This document shows positions 1-9,414 of a stretch of 48,590 nucleotides of DNA, one piece after another; positions within the stretch are counted from its first letter, which is position 1; each line of letters begins with the position of its first letter. The DNA comes from Asterionellopsis glacialis (Eukaryota > Bacillariophyta > Plagiogrammaphyceae > Rhaphoneidales > Asterionellopsidaceae), in the NCBI GenBank assembly GCA_014885115.2, contig WKLE02000326.1:6034-54623 (forward strand), given 5' to 3'. Below the pieces are notes generated by a model. That model worked only from the letters and a program-made list of their open reading frames with translations, made no database searches and was not told the DNA's origin. A program made the position numbers and the translations under genes.

Positions 1-1274
1 AAGTTTTTGATAACTGTTTGATATTCCATCATACGATTCACGGCCAAGAGTAAATGTGAATTGGTAGTTTCCAAGCTTCCCACGTGTTCGGGTAAATCAC
101 GTGCTAACACGCGAGTTGTACACCCTACATTCGCAAAGGGACACGCAACTTCACGTAATGGACATATCTCAGCCTTATGCTTATCTTTCATATTCCTTGG
201 ATATTTATCACCACAGCCTAACGGACACGGAATAATTTCATATGGACAATGTTGACTATGATTTTTCAAATGCTTTCGTGATATTTGCACATCACACTCA
301 TCATTAGGGCATGGGACTATAGCAAACATGCATGACTTGCCACAATTTGCTTTGTCACAGTGTAATTGAAATTTGGGATCTAAATGACGTATGATAAGTC
401 CTGCCAACGCATCGCATTCTACCTTGGGGAAAATATTACTGGATGATAAATCAGCACATCGTTCTGCAAATCCTGGTGTTAATGATTCATTGTATCTCAA
501 TTTAAATTTAACATTGGATATTTTCGAAAAGACGTTCCGAGGATTATTACTTTCACTTTCAGCAAAGGCCTCCAACTTTCTGTGAAGACTAGTTATATTA
601 GCTGATGCATGTTCTTCATAAATTTTTGATGCTTCACTACCAATATCTATCAATTCTAGAAGCTTGGTCTTCCATGGTAATGCAACCACAGCAGTCAAAT
701 CTGACCCATTATGAACTAACGTCATGAACGCTAAAACTTCTAATAATTTCATTGATAATGCACCTTTGACTTCAGAATCACAATAATTACATTTGGTATA
801 TATTTCGGAGGGCAAAAATTGTGAAGGATCAAATTTCTTCACCCGCATAAGTCTACGATACCGTACCCAATGCAACGCGACATTGCGTTTGGGTTTAGAA
901 TTTTGTATTGCACCATTCGTAAAATCACGCGCATAATGCCATCCTTCTTCTTGCCGGCTCTCCCCGTTTTCGTCTCCATTGCCATTACTTAATTCAAAAT
1001 ATTCTTGTTCGGCCGATAAGATTGGCTGGAAGTCAGTATCTTTAATGTATGTCCAACCTTTATCTAACAGGGCTTCACTCGCTTCTTCAATAGTTTTCCA
1101 TGACAGTGTACCATCCGGTGTAGAAAATCGACCACGATCATTAGGTAAAAGACCTTTTTTACTAAATCCACCACCAATCCATGCTCTTTCATTTTCATGA
1201 ATTTCTACTTCGACTTCTGGCATTAATAAATGTTCAGATGATGTTGATGATGATGGTGACGACGATGGTGACAT
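1..1274 (-). CDS. DysF-domain protein with TRAF-type zinc fingers (3' end beyond window)
   Basis: A reading frame of 424 codons opens with ATG at 1274-1272 and is still open at the left edge. An in-frame stop lies about 30 codons upstream, so this ATG is a good start. Residues about 25-145 resemble a paired dysferlin/peroxin (DysF) domain. The N-half carries GLLPNDRGRF and GWTY, and the C-half carries EGWHYARDFTNG followed by HWVRYRRLMR. DysF domains occur in ferlins and in Pex30-type peroxisomal/ER membrane proteins. After a helical middle region, residues about 310-400 hold Cys/His clusters (CPNDECDVQISRKHLKNH, CPYEIIPCPLGCG, CPFANVGC) spaced like TRAF-type zinc fingers (zf-TRAF). No membrane segment is seen in the visible part. 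A membrane-associated adaptor or ubiquitin-related role is only inference. The domain identities are fairly sure; the full length is unknown. Confidence 0.8.
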   Translation of the reverse strand, partial: MSPSSSPSSSTSSEHLLMPEVEVEIHENERAWIGGGFSKKGLLPNDRGRFSTPDGTLSWKTIEEASEALLDKGWTYIKDTDFQPILSAEQEYFELSNGNGDENGESRQEEGWHYARDFTNGAIQNSKPKRNVALHWVRYRRLMRVKKFDPSQFLPSEIYTKCNYCDSEVKGALSMKLLEVLAFMTLVHNGSDLTAVVALPWKTKLLELIDIGSEASKIYEEHASANITSLHRKLEAFAESESNNPRNVFSKISNVKFKLRYNESLTPGFAERCADLSSSNIFPKVECDALAGLIIRHLDPKFQLHCDKANCGKSCMFAIVPCPNDECDVQISRKHLKNHSQHCPYEIIPCPLGCGDKYPRNMKDKHKAEICPLREVACPFANVGCTTRVLARDLPEHVGSLETTNSHLLLAVNRMMEYQTVIKN

Positions 1275-1882
1275 AGTTCTTTCTTGGTAACATGGAAGAT
1301 TGATGCACAGACCTTTCTACTGTACTCGTATTTACTTACTAGCAACAAGTCATGCTCTTGCCTTCGATGGCGACAAGATCTCGAGATCCCCCTGTCAGAG
1401 AAGTCAGAACGCGAGTTCGGGTTCCCTTCTTTTCTCTGCGCTCGCTTGGCGCACTCATAATTCATAAATCCGGATCCTGGAATCAGATTTCAGATAAATA
1501 GAGGAGTGCACAGGGTCGGTGGGTAAGCGATCGAAAGGCAGGACTGTCTTTTCAATATATATAATATATATTAATAATATATTGTAGAATTCTGAGTTAG
1601 TCCTTTAGTACCGGGTTTGACTGTGTTGTCTTCACGAAATTTTTTCGCCGCGCGTAAAATATTGTTATGTGTCGTTAGTCGTTAACAGCCACACACATCC
1701 TCCACAAAAACTGTCTCCAAAATGAGTTTGACACGTCAAGATACCAAGATACAGAATACTTCATTTTTAGTTTCTTTCTTGAATCTAAATCAAAAGGGTA
1801 TGAAAAAAGGATAGAATACTAATCTAGGACATATTCGTAATAAAGGAAGACTAATTGAAAATCTTATTATTGATTGTTACAC
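1275..1882. other. Intergenic region, no gene seen
   Basis: This is the upstream region of the DysF gene and the 3' flank of the membrane gene at 1883. It includes an AT-rich stretch at about 1553-1585 made of alternating TA runs that could fold on itself. A few copies of the window-wide AAGATAC-type motif occur near 1740-1760. The small frames here overlap the DysF start and are not convincing genes. Confidence 0.6.
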
Positions 1883-2635
1883 CTAAGCAATTGCATCATA
1901 TTCCTGAGCGGCTTCTTGAATCTTCAAATACATCAATCCGTGCAAAATAAATGCAAGTGGTACGTTGAATAGACCAAGGGTTGAAATGGGATAGACTCCA
2001 GCAAGAACTGCTAAAGGTTTGTCGACTGCGTACAAACCAAAGAGATTGAGGAAGAAAAGAGTGAAGGTGATCCCAAGGTCAAAGGCAAGTCCGAGGTAGT
2101 TCCATAGTGTTGTGAGGAAAATGCAGTTCTTCAAACCTACTTTGTCAACATAAAGAGCCACAGGGATGGCCGTAAGAGCAATAACATTGTCGCAAACTCC
2201 AACATGGAGCATGCAATAGTTGGTGACATGACCCCCAAAGTACAATATTAGATAAGCTCCTCCACCGAAACGATACAACATGACAAGACAGAACTTCGAA
2301 AATGACGTTTCGTTCACATATTCTCTCAATGTTGCTGATTTGGTCATGATGTAGTAAAAGATAAAGAGAGGGGCCTGCTGGACAACGACCATTAGCATTA
2401 GACCAGGGAAATCATCCTGCCAGAAGTTTTCGTTCCAGCCTAAGCCATCGTGGAAAGGGTTGATAGTAGTGATGATTTGGACGAAAATGAACCAAGCTGT
2501 CAGCATGTATAACATGCCATTGCCATATCCTGCATTCTTGTAGTCCATGCCCATAAAGTAGACAATAAGGACACCAATAACAACCAGCTCCCAGTAATAA
2601 ATGCCAAGCTCTTCACTCGTTAGACTGAACACCAT
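1883..2635 (-). CDS. Multi-pass membrane protein, family not recognised
   Basis: A single-exon frame of 250 aa with ATG at 2635-2633. I count six or seven hydrophobic segments: about residues 15-32, 40-58, 78-97, 115-138, 148-163, 172-203 and 208-235. They are separated by short polar loops such as NPFHDGLGW and MTKSATLREYVN. There is no signal peptide or catalytic motif I recognise. The topology suggests a small transporter-like or 7TM integral protein, but no function can be assigned. A partial paralogue sharing the first ~107 residues lies 1.2 kb upstream on the same strand (3783-4142). This marks a local tandem duplication and supports the frame being real, because protein-level similarity is kept between the two copies. 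Confidence 0.75.
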   Translation of the reverse strand: MVFSLTSEELGIYYWELVVIGVLIVYFMGMDYKNAGYGNGMLYMLTAWFIFVQIITTINPFHDGLGWNENFWQDDFPGLMLMVVVQQAPLFIFYYIMTKSATLREYVNETSFSKFCLVMLYRFGGGAYLILYFGGHVTNYCMLHVGVCDNVIALTAIPVALYVDKVGLKNCIFLTTLWNYLGLAFDLGITFTLFFLNLFGLYAVDKPLAVLAGVYPISTLGLFNVPLAFILHGLMYLKIQEAAQEYDAIA

Positions 2636-3142
2636 CTTTGCAAGTTACCTGTTATATTTCTTTTTTTGTGTGAATTGACTACTTTTATGCAAGTGACAGG
2701 ATCCAACAGCAATTGTAAGATCTGTCACTCCGAAACCAAAGATACAAATATCTCTCTTCATATCTTTTTTGGTCGTCCCGTTCTTGTATTTTCAATGTAG
2801 GAAGTACTGGTACATTAAGTACAATATTAATACCTGTACCTTTACATCATCACAGCATATTTACTTACGATGTGTTGCACCTGTATGTTGCATCAAGGAA
2901 TGGACAATAAGTGAAGGATACAAAACTAAGCTATCAAAGATTTTGTACCAGGTATTTTTTTGTCCAAGTAATTTTACCAGGTATAATACTACGTATTATA
3001 TTTGAAACTGTCTCTTTTTTCTCGCATGTATGCTGTTTCTGAAGAGATTTCCAAATTCAATGCTTGTCTTCTGAAAGCTGTGCCTTTTATCGATTCAAAT
3101 GTTTATCTAAGAAACTACTAGTGTCTACGCACCAGGGCCTTG
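2636..3142. other. Intergenic region between membrane gene and transposon remnant
   Basis: No gene is supported. The 78-codon plus-strand frame at 2769-3005 has no recognisable features. The stretch contains GTACCAGGTA-type words (near 2945) and AAAGATACAAATATC-type words (near 2740). No trace of the missing 3' half of the truncated paralogue was recognised here. Confidence 0.5.
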
Positions 3143-3168
3143 CCTTAATTAATCCGGATTAATTAAGG
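3143..3168. repeat. 26-bp perfect palindrome containing four TTAA sites
   Basis: The sequence is identical to its own reverse complement across all 26 bases. It centres on TCCGGA, with TTAATTAA on each side and CC/GG ends. TTAA is the integration site of piggyBac-type transposons, and a piggyBac-like coding remnant begins 200 bp away. This may be the terminus or a target-site relic of that element. Confidence 0.7.
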
Positions 3169-3366
3169 ACAAAAATGGTCTGTTTTCTGTACATCAACCG
3201 TACGTACATTCAGTACCACAGTGTACAGAAACAACAACAAAAAAATGGTCGTTTTTTGAAAACTACGTTGAAAATGGTCACAAAATGACATTTTGCAAAA
3301 AAACAAATTATGATGTAAAAGATAAAATAAAGACAAACAATTCTATGTATTTTTTTTATTCTAATA

Positions 3367-3821
3367 TTAATGGTCTTTTTTGATATGGGTAGTAAAGCAC
3401 TCGCAATGCCCATTTTTCTCATGACAGTACCAGGGCAGCTTTCCGCCCTCCAATTGCACTTTATCATTGCATATGTTGCACAAGTATGTTGTTTTCCTTT
3501 TGCAAATCAAACATCTACCTTGTCTTGTGTGTGTTGATTCAGTTCCATCAGTTTTTCTTTTCTTTTCACGTGTTGGTGTCAAATGTGGAATAGGTGATCC
3601 ACTTGTCATATTTGCTGCTGTCCGTCTGTTCGATGTTGGTGTTGCCCGTGGTCGCAATCCAACTTCATCAAAGGTGTTATCAATCATTTCTTCTGCTAAA
3701 GAAGAATAAAAGGTATTAGGGTCACTATCAATATCATTAGGATGAACACATGCTTGATGAAAGTTGCATGTATCCACAACAATCATCCCCAAAATTGAAA
3801 TGGCAACCCGCTTCCAACACA
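3367..3821 (-). pseudogene. C-terminal fragment of a piggyBac-like transposase
   Basis: The frame has no ATG in the usual place. It can be read from the junction at about 3821 through CWKRVAISILGMIVVDTCNF to a stop at 3367. This resembles the last helix-rich part of DDE_Tnp_1_7 transposases. It is followed by a spacer and a Cys/His-rich tail with C-x2-C, C-x2-C and CHEKNGHCECFTTH, like the zinc-binding C-terminus of piggyBac-family transposases. About 150 residues remain, against roughly 550-650 for a complete protein. The upstream continuation is not transposase but the membrane-gene paralogue in another frame, so this is a broken insertion. Confidence 0.6.
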
Positions 3822-4142
3822 GTTCACGTATTTTCTCAAGGTTGCTGATTTGGTCATCAAGTAGTAAAAGATGAAGAGAGGGGAGTTCTGAAAGATTACC
3901 ATTAGAGTAAGACCTAGGGCGTCATCCATGAACTTTTCGGACCAACCTAAGCCATCATGGAAAGGGTTGATTAGAGTGATGACTTGGACGAAAACGAACC
4001 AAATTGCCAGCGTGTATAACATGGCATTCCCATGTCCTGCTTTTGCATAGTCCATGCCAACAAAGTAAACAATAAGGATACTAACTACAGGGAGAAGGTA
4101 GCTAAAAATGCCAAGATGTTCGCTCGTGAGCTGGAACACCAT
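3783..4142 (-). pseudogene. 5'-half copy of the membrane gene at 1883-2635, ending in transposon sequence
   Basis: The frame opens with ATG at 4142 and encodes 119 aa. Residues 1-107 align without gaps to the N-terminal half of the neighbouring membrane protein. Shared blocks include INPFHDGLGW, PLFIFYY and MTKSATLR, with roughly two thirds identical by eye. Similarity stops after YVN. The last dozen residues (CVGSGLPFQFWG) come from the transposase sequence read in a different frame. Three of the paralogue's six or seven membrane segments remain. The retained half has no stops or frameshifts, so disruption may be recent, or the short product may still be made. Confidence 0.7.
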
Positions 4143-5235
4143 TTTTCTGATGCGTTTTTACGTGATTTTAATTCTTTGTTTGTTATAATGACTTCAAAGA
4201 GTTTTTTTTAGGAAAACCTTGTTGAACATTGAAAAAGATTTCTTGATGACATCTGATGTCCCATCAAATTTGTTGAAAAAGAATTCGGATTGATTTGGTC
4301 CAAGGGTCTAGTCCTTGAAATTCCCCTATGTACTTGATACTCTAATGTCGAAGGACAGATGATCAGCATTGTATTTAGATTACCTAGTACCCCCACGTCA
4401 CAAACCACTTGTTGATAGCAGCCGGTATGTGCTGATATCTTACCGGTATTCAGGTGCTTCAATAAGCTAAGAAGGGGGGGATAGACCATTGTATTACTCA
4501 CTAGTTTAGAGGTTTATTTATATTTATCATCACCAAGAGCCTTTCAGCAAGGGGATGTATTTAGCACTAAATTACAGTACATGGTAAGCAAGGATACAAA
4601 GATATGTAAAGATATTCATGGACATAATATGTAAAAAGCAAAGATACAAAGATATCATGAAGAACAAAGGTATCTTTCGATGGTGACTTCAAAAAAATTA
4701 ACTCGTATTGAGTAGTATCTTGTGGTATGATCACGGATGATGGTCAGATCCTAAAAAGGTACCAAATCTGTTACTCAGTAAATAGTTGTACTGTAGGTCG
4801 TAGTAGATGTCTAGGTTTTAGAGGTCCTTGATTGATAAAAAATTGATGACGGTTAAGAAACCATTGTATTCTACATGGTAATGTAGGGCAAACGTCCTTC
4901 TTTAATGATTGTCGAACTCTAGCGGACTCATGACATATACCACCAATCATCAATCATATCGATTTGTTTCCTCTGTAGAAACTTACAAAAATAGTTTTGG
5001 GCCGCTGATATCTTGCATGGAAAAAAAAATAACCCGAAGAATTGTTGATTCCAACAAAGCAACGTCCAGACTTTTTCTGGAGCAGAGCCAAAACCTCTTC
5101 CTTCGTAGCTAATACACAACATCATCAGCAACGACACAACCCACCTGAGCAACATGAATAGAACGACCTCCCAGAATTAAGAGTGTGCATACTGAAGTTT
5201 GCGGAATACAACAAGAGCGTATTTTCAAATAAAAA
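4143..5235. other. Intergenic region, no gene seen
   Basis: 1.1 kb with only short frames lacking recognisable features. It holds a local cluster of the GATACAAAGATAT motif (about 4588-4670, three close variants). It also serves as the upstream region of the TTL-like gene, whose ATG is preceded by an A-rich stretch. Confidence 0.55.
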
Positions 5236-7389
5236 ATGATGAAAGTGTATTATCTTTTCCTGTTGTTCTTGCTTCAAGTTATTGGTATTCAAATCAAAGT
5301 TGTCGTTGCATTTTCCTCTTTGGAACCATCCAGTACAACAGCATCATCATCGTCGCCTTCCATGACACCGGCAATACAAAAGAAAATTTCGAAAGCTATT
5401 CAATTGACAACTCTGTCTACGAATGATATTGATAAGGCTTATCAAGTTTGTGAAATTTGGAATGATTTGTTGTCATCACCATCATCATCGCAAACGCAAA
5501 ACAACAACATGATACCCCCAAAGATTTTAGCGATTTGTTATGCTTTACAAGGATCGTGCTTGGCAAGGATTGGTCAAGATATATTGGCAATACATGCATT
5601 TGATTCATGTTTGCAATTAAAACATCTGGCTACTCCACAAACTCTTTATGATGCTAGAATAGGAAAAGCTTCGTGTCTTCAACGACTAATGATGTATGAT
5701 GAAGCTCGATCTATGTTTGTACAATGTGCTACTGATGATGGTAGACTAGTACAAGTGAAGCCAAATAACAGTAAAGACCAAAACAATGTGGATGAGGAGT
5801 ACTTGAAAAAATATGAAAAAGCTGTTTGTTCTGCAGTGACATGTTCTCTTCGAATGGGTGATTTTGATTGGGCATATAAATACTTGTCGTCTCAAGAAGA
5901 AATAATGAAGCACAGACGTCAGAATCAACATCCAAACAACACTTCCTCTGTTACTACTGCTACTATGTATGAAGTCAAAGGTATGTTTGGTATACTTTCC
6001 TATCTTTGTCAGCCTAATGACGACAAACCATTGTCAACATCATCTTTGACTGAAATACTAAAACTTCTTGAATGTAGTACTTCACAATCATCGTCATCAT
6101 CACCATTGTATAGATGGGTTTATAATATATTGGTTCAACGATATCATGAGAGTCTACTGTTGTCTTCCAAGTCCTATACTCCATTACCCATGAATGATAT
6201 GATTAGTTCCATCGAAAACAACAACTATTTACCTTTTTCTGATATAAATGTATCACCATTTGATGATCCAGATTTAATCCAAGTAGATGATAAAATATCA
6301 CTTCATCAACTACTTATAGGGAACAATAACAATGAATATGTACCGCAAGGCTTTATTCTACCGCAAGAAAAGGAATTGATGATAACGACAACAACAAAAA
6401 CAGCTTGTAGTAGTGATACGTATCCAAATCAAAACAAGAATGATTACGACAAAACTCCTTCATCATCATCACTACCGCCAATATTGAAAGAGAAAAAAGG
6501 TTGGATCTTGAAACAACGTGCAGGATATGGATCGCATGGCAATCAACTTGTAAGCCTTTCTGAAGCTATCAAGCATGCTTCTCAAGACACTTCTACATTA
6601 TCATCATCATCATTTCTTTGTCAACGAATGGTGGATCCTCCACTCTTATTGAATAATCGCAAATTCACACTACGAATCTATGTTGTATACTTTATGTATG
6701 ACAATCATGACGAAACGTATAATGAGAACACTGACAGTATCAACAGTAATGTCCAACAGTCACAACCATATCTTTATATATCGCGGATAGGTCTTGTCAA
6801 ACTTGCTTCTGTTCCTTATTGTAATGATAGTAATGACATGCAGAAGGAAGAAAACAGTATACACATGACAAATTCAGGTCGCGAAACTTCCATGTTACAA
6901 TATGAGTTAGAGTTTTTACGTCGTTATTTTGAAAAGGAAGGGTGGTCTTACGATGAACTATGGGAAAATATCTGTAACTCTGTCAAACAAGTTATGCATA
7001 CCTACCAAGAACAAAAAGATGATTTTTCTCCTTCCTCTCTGTTGATGTCTGCAAAGAGTCATAATGGAAAGAGTGAAAAGAGTTTTAATCATCATCATCA
7101 GCAGCAGCAACGACCAAGACGACGACTTGCATCGCTTGGAATTCCTAAAATATTAGGATTTGATTATATGTTGGATTCCAAACAAAAACCATGGTTATTG
7201 GAAGTGAATCGCTTTCCTGGATTAGAGGCACGTGATAAAAGTGATGAATTGGTAAAACGACAAGTTGTTCAAGATGCATGGTCTCTTGCATCCGAACGTC
7301 TGAACCTTTGCTCTGGGGGAACAACTGCAATATCATCATCTTCATGTACCACAAAAATGGATGATACATCACTTGACATGTTATTATAG
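5236..7389 (+). CDS. TPR + tubulin-tyrosine-ligase-like (TTL) ATP-grasp protein with a secretory/plastid-type leader
   Basis: 717 aa, single exon, starting at the first of two tandem ATGs. Residues 1-26 form a hydrophobic signal peptide, followed by a VVVA-FSS junction matching the Ala-Phe transition of diatom plastid presequences. Residues about 60-230 look like three TPR-type helical hairpins (ICYALQGSCLARIGQDILAI; DARIGKASCLQRLMMYDEA; CSAVTCSLRMGDFDWAYKYL). The C-terminal ~290 residues carry TTL-family landmarks: GWILKQRAGYGSHG for ATP binding, FLCQRMVDPPLLLNNRKFTL, and DYMLDSKQKPWLLEVNRFPG, whose E and N are the metal ligands. TTL-like enzymes ligate amino acids such as Tyr, Glu or Gly to tubulin or other proteins. 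A plastid- or ER-routed member would not obviously act on tubulin, so the substrate is open. Poly-Ser and His/Gln tracts interrupt the domain. Confidence 0.85.
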   Translation: MMKVYYLFLLFLLQVIGIQIKVVVAFSSLEPSSTTASSSSPSMTPAIQKKISKAIQLTTLSTNDIDKAYQVCEIWNDLLSSPSSSQTQNNNMIPPKILAICYALQGSCLARIGQDILAIHAFDSCLQLKHLATPQTLYDARIGKASCLQRLMMYDEARSMFVQCATDDGRLVQVKPNNSKDQNNVDEEYLKKYEKAVCSAVTCSLRMGDFDWAYKYLSSQEEIMKHRRQNQHPNNTSSVTTATMYEVKGMFGILSYLCQPNDDKPLSTSSLTEILKLLECSTSQSSSSSPLYRWVYNILVQRYHESLLLSSKSYTPLPMNDMISSIENNNYLPFSDINVSPFDDPDLIQVDDKISLHQLLIGNNNNEYVPQGFILPQEKELMITTTTKTACSSDTYPNQNKNDYDKTPSSSSLPPILKEKKGWILKQRAGYGSHGNQLVSLSEAIKHASQDTSTLSSSSFLCQRMVDPPLLLNNRKFTLRIYVVYFMYDNHDETYNENTDSINSNVQQSQPYLYISRIGLVKLASVPYCNDSNDMQKEENSIHMTNSGRETSMLQYELEFLRRYFEKEGWSYDELWENICNSVKQVMHTYQEQKDDFSPSSLLMSAKSHNGKSEKSFNHHHQQQQRPRRRLASLGIPKILGFDYMLDSKQKPWLLEVNRFPGLEARDKSDELVKRQVVQDAWSLASERLNLCSGGTTAISSSSCTTKMDDTSLDMLL

Positions 7390-8170
7390 AGAATCCGAAT
7401 AAAATAATAGATTGAAATATAGTAAACTATTGTTCTTTTCTTTTTAATCCCCGTTATAATCGTCGTCGTCAGCATTCGCCTTTCTTCTTCTTGTTTGTGT
7501 TTACTAAATTATAGTAATCAATTTTGAAATTTTGCCATGCTACTTGAACAATGTTCTTATTATTTCTGTATCACATTGACCAAGGGCATAATTAAAAAAA
7601 AATGGCATTACTGTATTGTTATTATTATATTCATATTTGATTGCCAGCGTTTTCATAATACATCATTATTTTACGTGACTAGACCTATTTGGGCAAGGGT
7701 TCTGTCACATTTAAAAAACATGATTCGACGTTGATTCATCCCACAACATGACCTCCAACCTTTGTCGGTCTGCGCCCGCTGTAGCTGCTCGGTGACGTTT
7801 GCATCTCTTTGTCTTCTCTTTATCGGCGCCAGCCTCTCCACGAAGTATAATATGAAAACTCTATGTAACCATAGCGCACGTACTGGTGCTACCATCAGAG
7901 GACAACTGCTCCCCCCTGGAGAGATGACGAGTACTGTATGAATCTTGGCGTTGAACACAAAAAATGAGCTGGAATGGTCGTCACACCCATCATCCATACA
8001 GCCATCAGAACGCAATTGGCACTTTTTTCACCTCTCGTTTCTATTTTTGTTCCACTCGTCATCAAAAACATACGTAGGCCTTTCACCTTTTTGGTCGCAA
8101 ACCAGTGGTTAAAATAACATTACAGTCGCATTTTTATTCTAAAATCTTTTCACCAATCCCTCAACAATCA
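7390..8170. other. Intergenic region between TTL-like and Mpv17-like genes
   Basis: About 780 bp without a supported gene. The in-frame extension of the downstream gene back to a GTG at 8105 lacks an ATG and is taken as 5' untranslated sequence. Confidence 0.55.
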
Positions 8171-9205
8171 ATGATGAAGATTGCATTGCTGGTTAGATAT
8201 TTCACATGGTTGTTTTTCGTTTCTCGTGTTGATGCATTTTCTTCTGTAGAACCAGCAGTTTTTAGAACGCGTTCAACCACACAACATACTTCCACGATTT
8301 CGTTGAAACTAACGAATGGAGGAGGAGGCTCTGGTGGAATCGGTGGCTACGGTGGATATAGCGGAGGAGGTGGCGATAACGAGGATGGGTTTCTAAGCGA
8401 TAATTTTTTACCTGGATGGATTCGAGACCAAGAAGAGGAAAAGCCTCAAAAGATCAAGAAACGGCGATCTAATAATCTAGTGCTAGCTTCGAGCTTACCC
8501 TACACTGCTTTGCCCCCGACTCCTTGGCAAGCGTTAATAGCAGCAGCTCTTCTCTTGTCAGGCCCACGGGTACAAGCTGCAAGTCAACTTTTCTCTATCT
8601 CACTCAAATCCTTCACGGCATGGTACTTGATGCAACTTCAGAGGTCGCCTCTGATTACTAAATCCATCACGACTGCAGGAATTGGATTTTGTGGTGATGG
8701 ATTAGCACAATACATAACACACAGAATACACCAAGGCAAAAGCAACGATAGCAAAACTTCATCTTTTTCTTACGATTGTCGTAGAGGTCTTTCCAAGATC
8801 GCCGATGGTTTACTCATTACTGGCCCAGTGATGCACTTTGGATACAATTTCTTCGAACGAATAATACCAAGTGGTACATCGTTGGCTGCCTTATCTCATA
8901 TTGCTGCTGACTCAATTATATTGGATAGCGCATTTGTCGCCACTGCCTTGATAGTGACGGGGACTCTAGAAGGGTACTCACCTCAGTTTGTTCGAAATCA
9001 ATTCCAAAAGGACTTTGGTAGTACACTCCGTGCAGGGTGGGCCACGAGTACTCTTCTATTGCCGGTGGAGTTTATATTCTTTCGATTTCTACCATTATCA
9101 CTGAGAACCTTAGCTATGAATTGTACCGATGTTGTCTGGGATGCTGTAGTGAGTTTTATGGCCCATCAATCAAGGGGTTCCCAAACTATGGAATGTGAGC
9201 TATGA
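8171..9205 (+). CDS. Mpv17/PMP22-family membrane protein with plastid-type leader
   Basis: 344 aa from the tandem ATGs at 8171. The open frame extends upstream to 8105 but only with a non-ATG codon. Residues 1-22 are a hydrophobic signal peptide ending VDA-FSS, again the Ala-Phe motif, followed by a Ser/Thr-rich and Gly-rich linker (about residues 45-70) and a basic stretch. The C-terminal ~190 residues match the Mpv17/PMP22 family: AWYLMQLQRSPLITK, GFCGDGLAQYI, then DGLLITGPVMHFGYNFFER, FQKDFGSTLRAGW and PVEFIFFRFLPLSLR, with four hydrophobic spans. Family members sit in peroxisomal, mitochondrial or chloroplast inner membranes and form small channels. The leader argues for the plastid here. 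Family assignment is sure; targeting is inferred. Confidence 0.88.
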   Translation: MMKIALLVRYFTWLFFVSRVDAFSSVEPAVFRTRSTTQHTSTISLKLTNGGGGSGGIGGYGGYSGGGGDNEDGFLSDNFLPGWIRDQEEEKPQKIKKRRSNNLVLASSLPYTALPPTPWQALIAAALLLSGPRVQAASQLFSISLKSFTAWYLMQLQRSPLITKSITTAGIGFCGDGLAQYITHRIHQGKSNDSKTSSFSYDCRRGLSKIADGLLITGPVMHFGYNFFERIIPSGTSLAALSHIAADSIILDSAFVATALIVTGTLEGYSPQFVRNQFQKDFGSTLRAGWATSTLLLPVEFIFFRFLPLSLRTLAMNCTDVVWDAVVSFMAHQSRGSQTMECEL

Positions 9206-9414
9206 TATGAATATAAAATCACATGAGGTCTGCAAGGCTTAAACTGTATTATTACTAAATAGAAGAACAACAAGAGTGCTTCAGTTAAACTAGATACTGA
9301 ACTATAATTAGAAACTGGATATTTGCAATGTTTCCCTTAGTATTTATGAAGTCAAGTATTTTTTCCCTTAGTACATACATGTAGTTACTATAAATCTCAT
9401 TGGCGAAATTGGAG

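Larger units (their letters stand above)
3143..3821 (-). mobile_element. piggyBac-like (DDE_Tnp_1_7) transposon remnant, 3' end only
   Basis: On the minus strand the segment runs from an abrupt junction inside the membrane-gene paralogue (about 3821) through the C-terminal part of a transposase. It then passes through about 200 bp of non-coding sequence to the TTAA-rich palindrome at 3143-3168. The non-coding part carries AATGGTC four times in the same orientation, at 3174, 3244, 3273 and 3369. This looks like subterminal repeats of a DNA transposon. The 5' part of the element, with the catalytic DDD core, is absent, so it cannot move by itself. The exact outer boundary is inferred from the palindrome and is uncertain. 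Confidence 0.55.

Noticed and set aside
1223..1465. 80-codon minus-strand frame rich in Arg/His
   Set aside because: Overlaps the start of the DysF gene in another frame; the His run is the (ATG/ATC) simple repeat read out of frame.
8105..8170. N-terminal extension of the Mpv17-like protein
   Set aside because: Begins with GTG, not a normal eukaryotic start, and would bury the clear signal peptide that begins at 8171.
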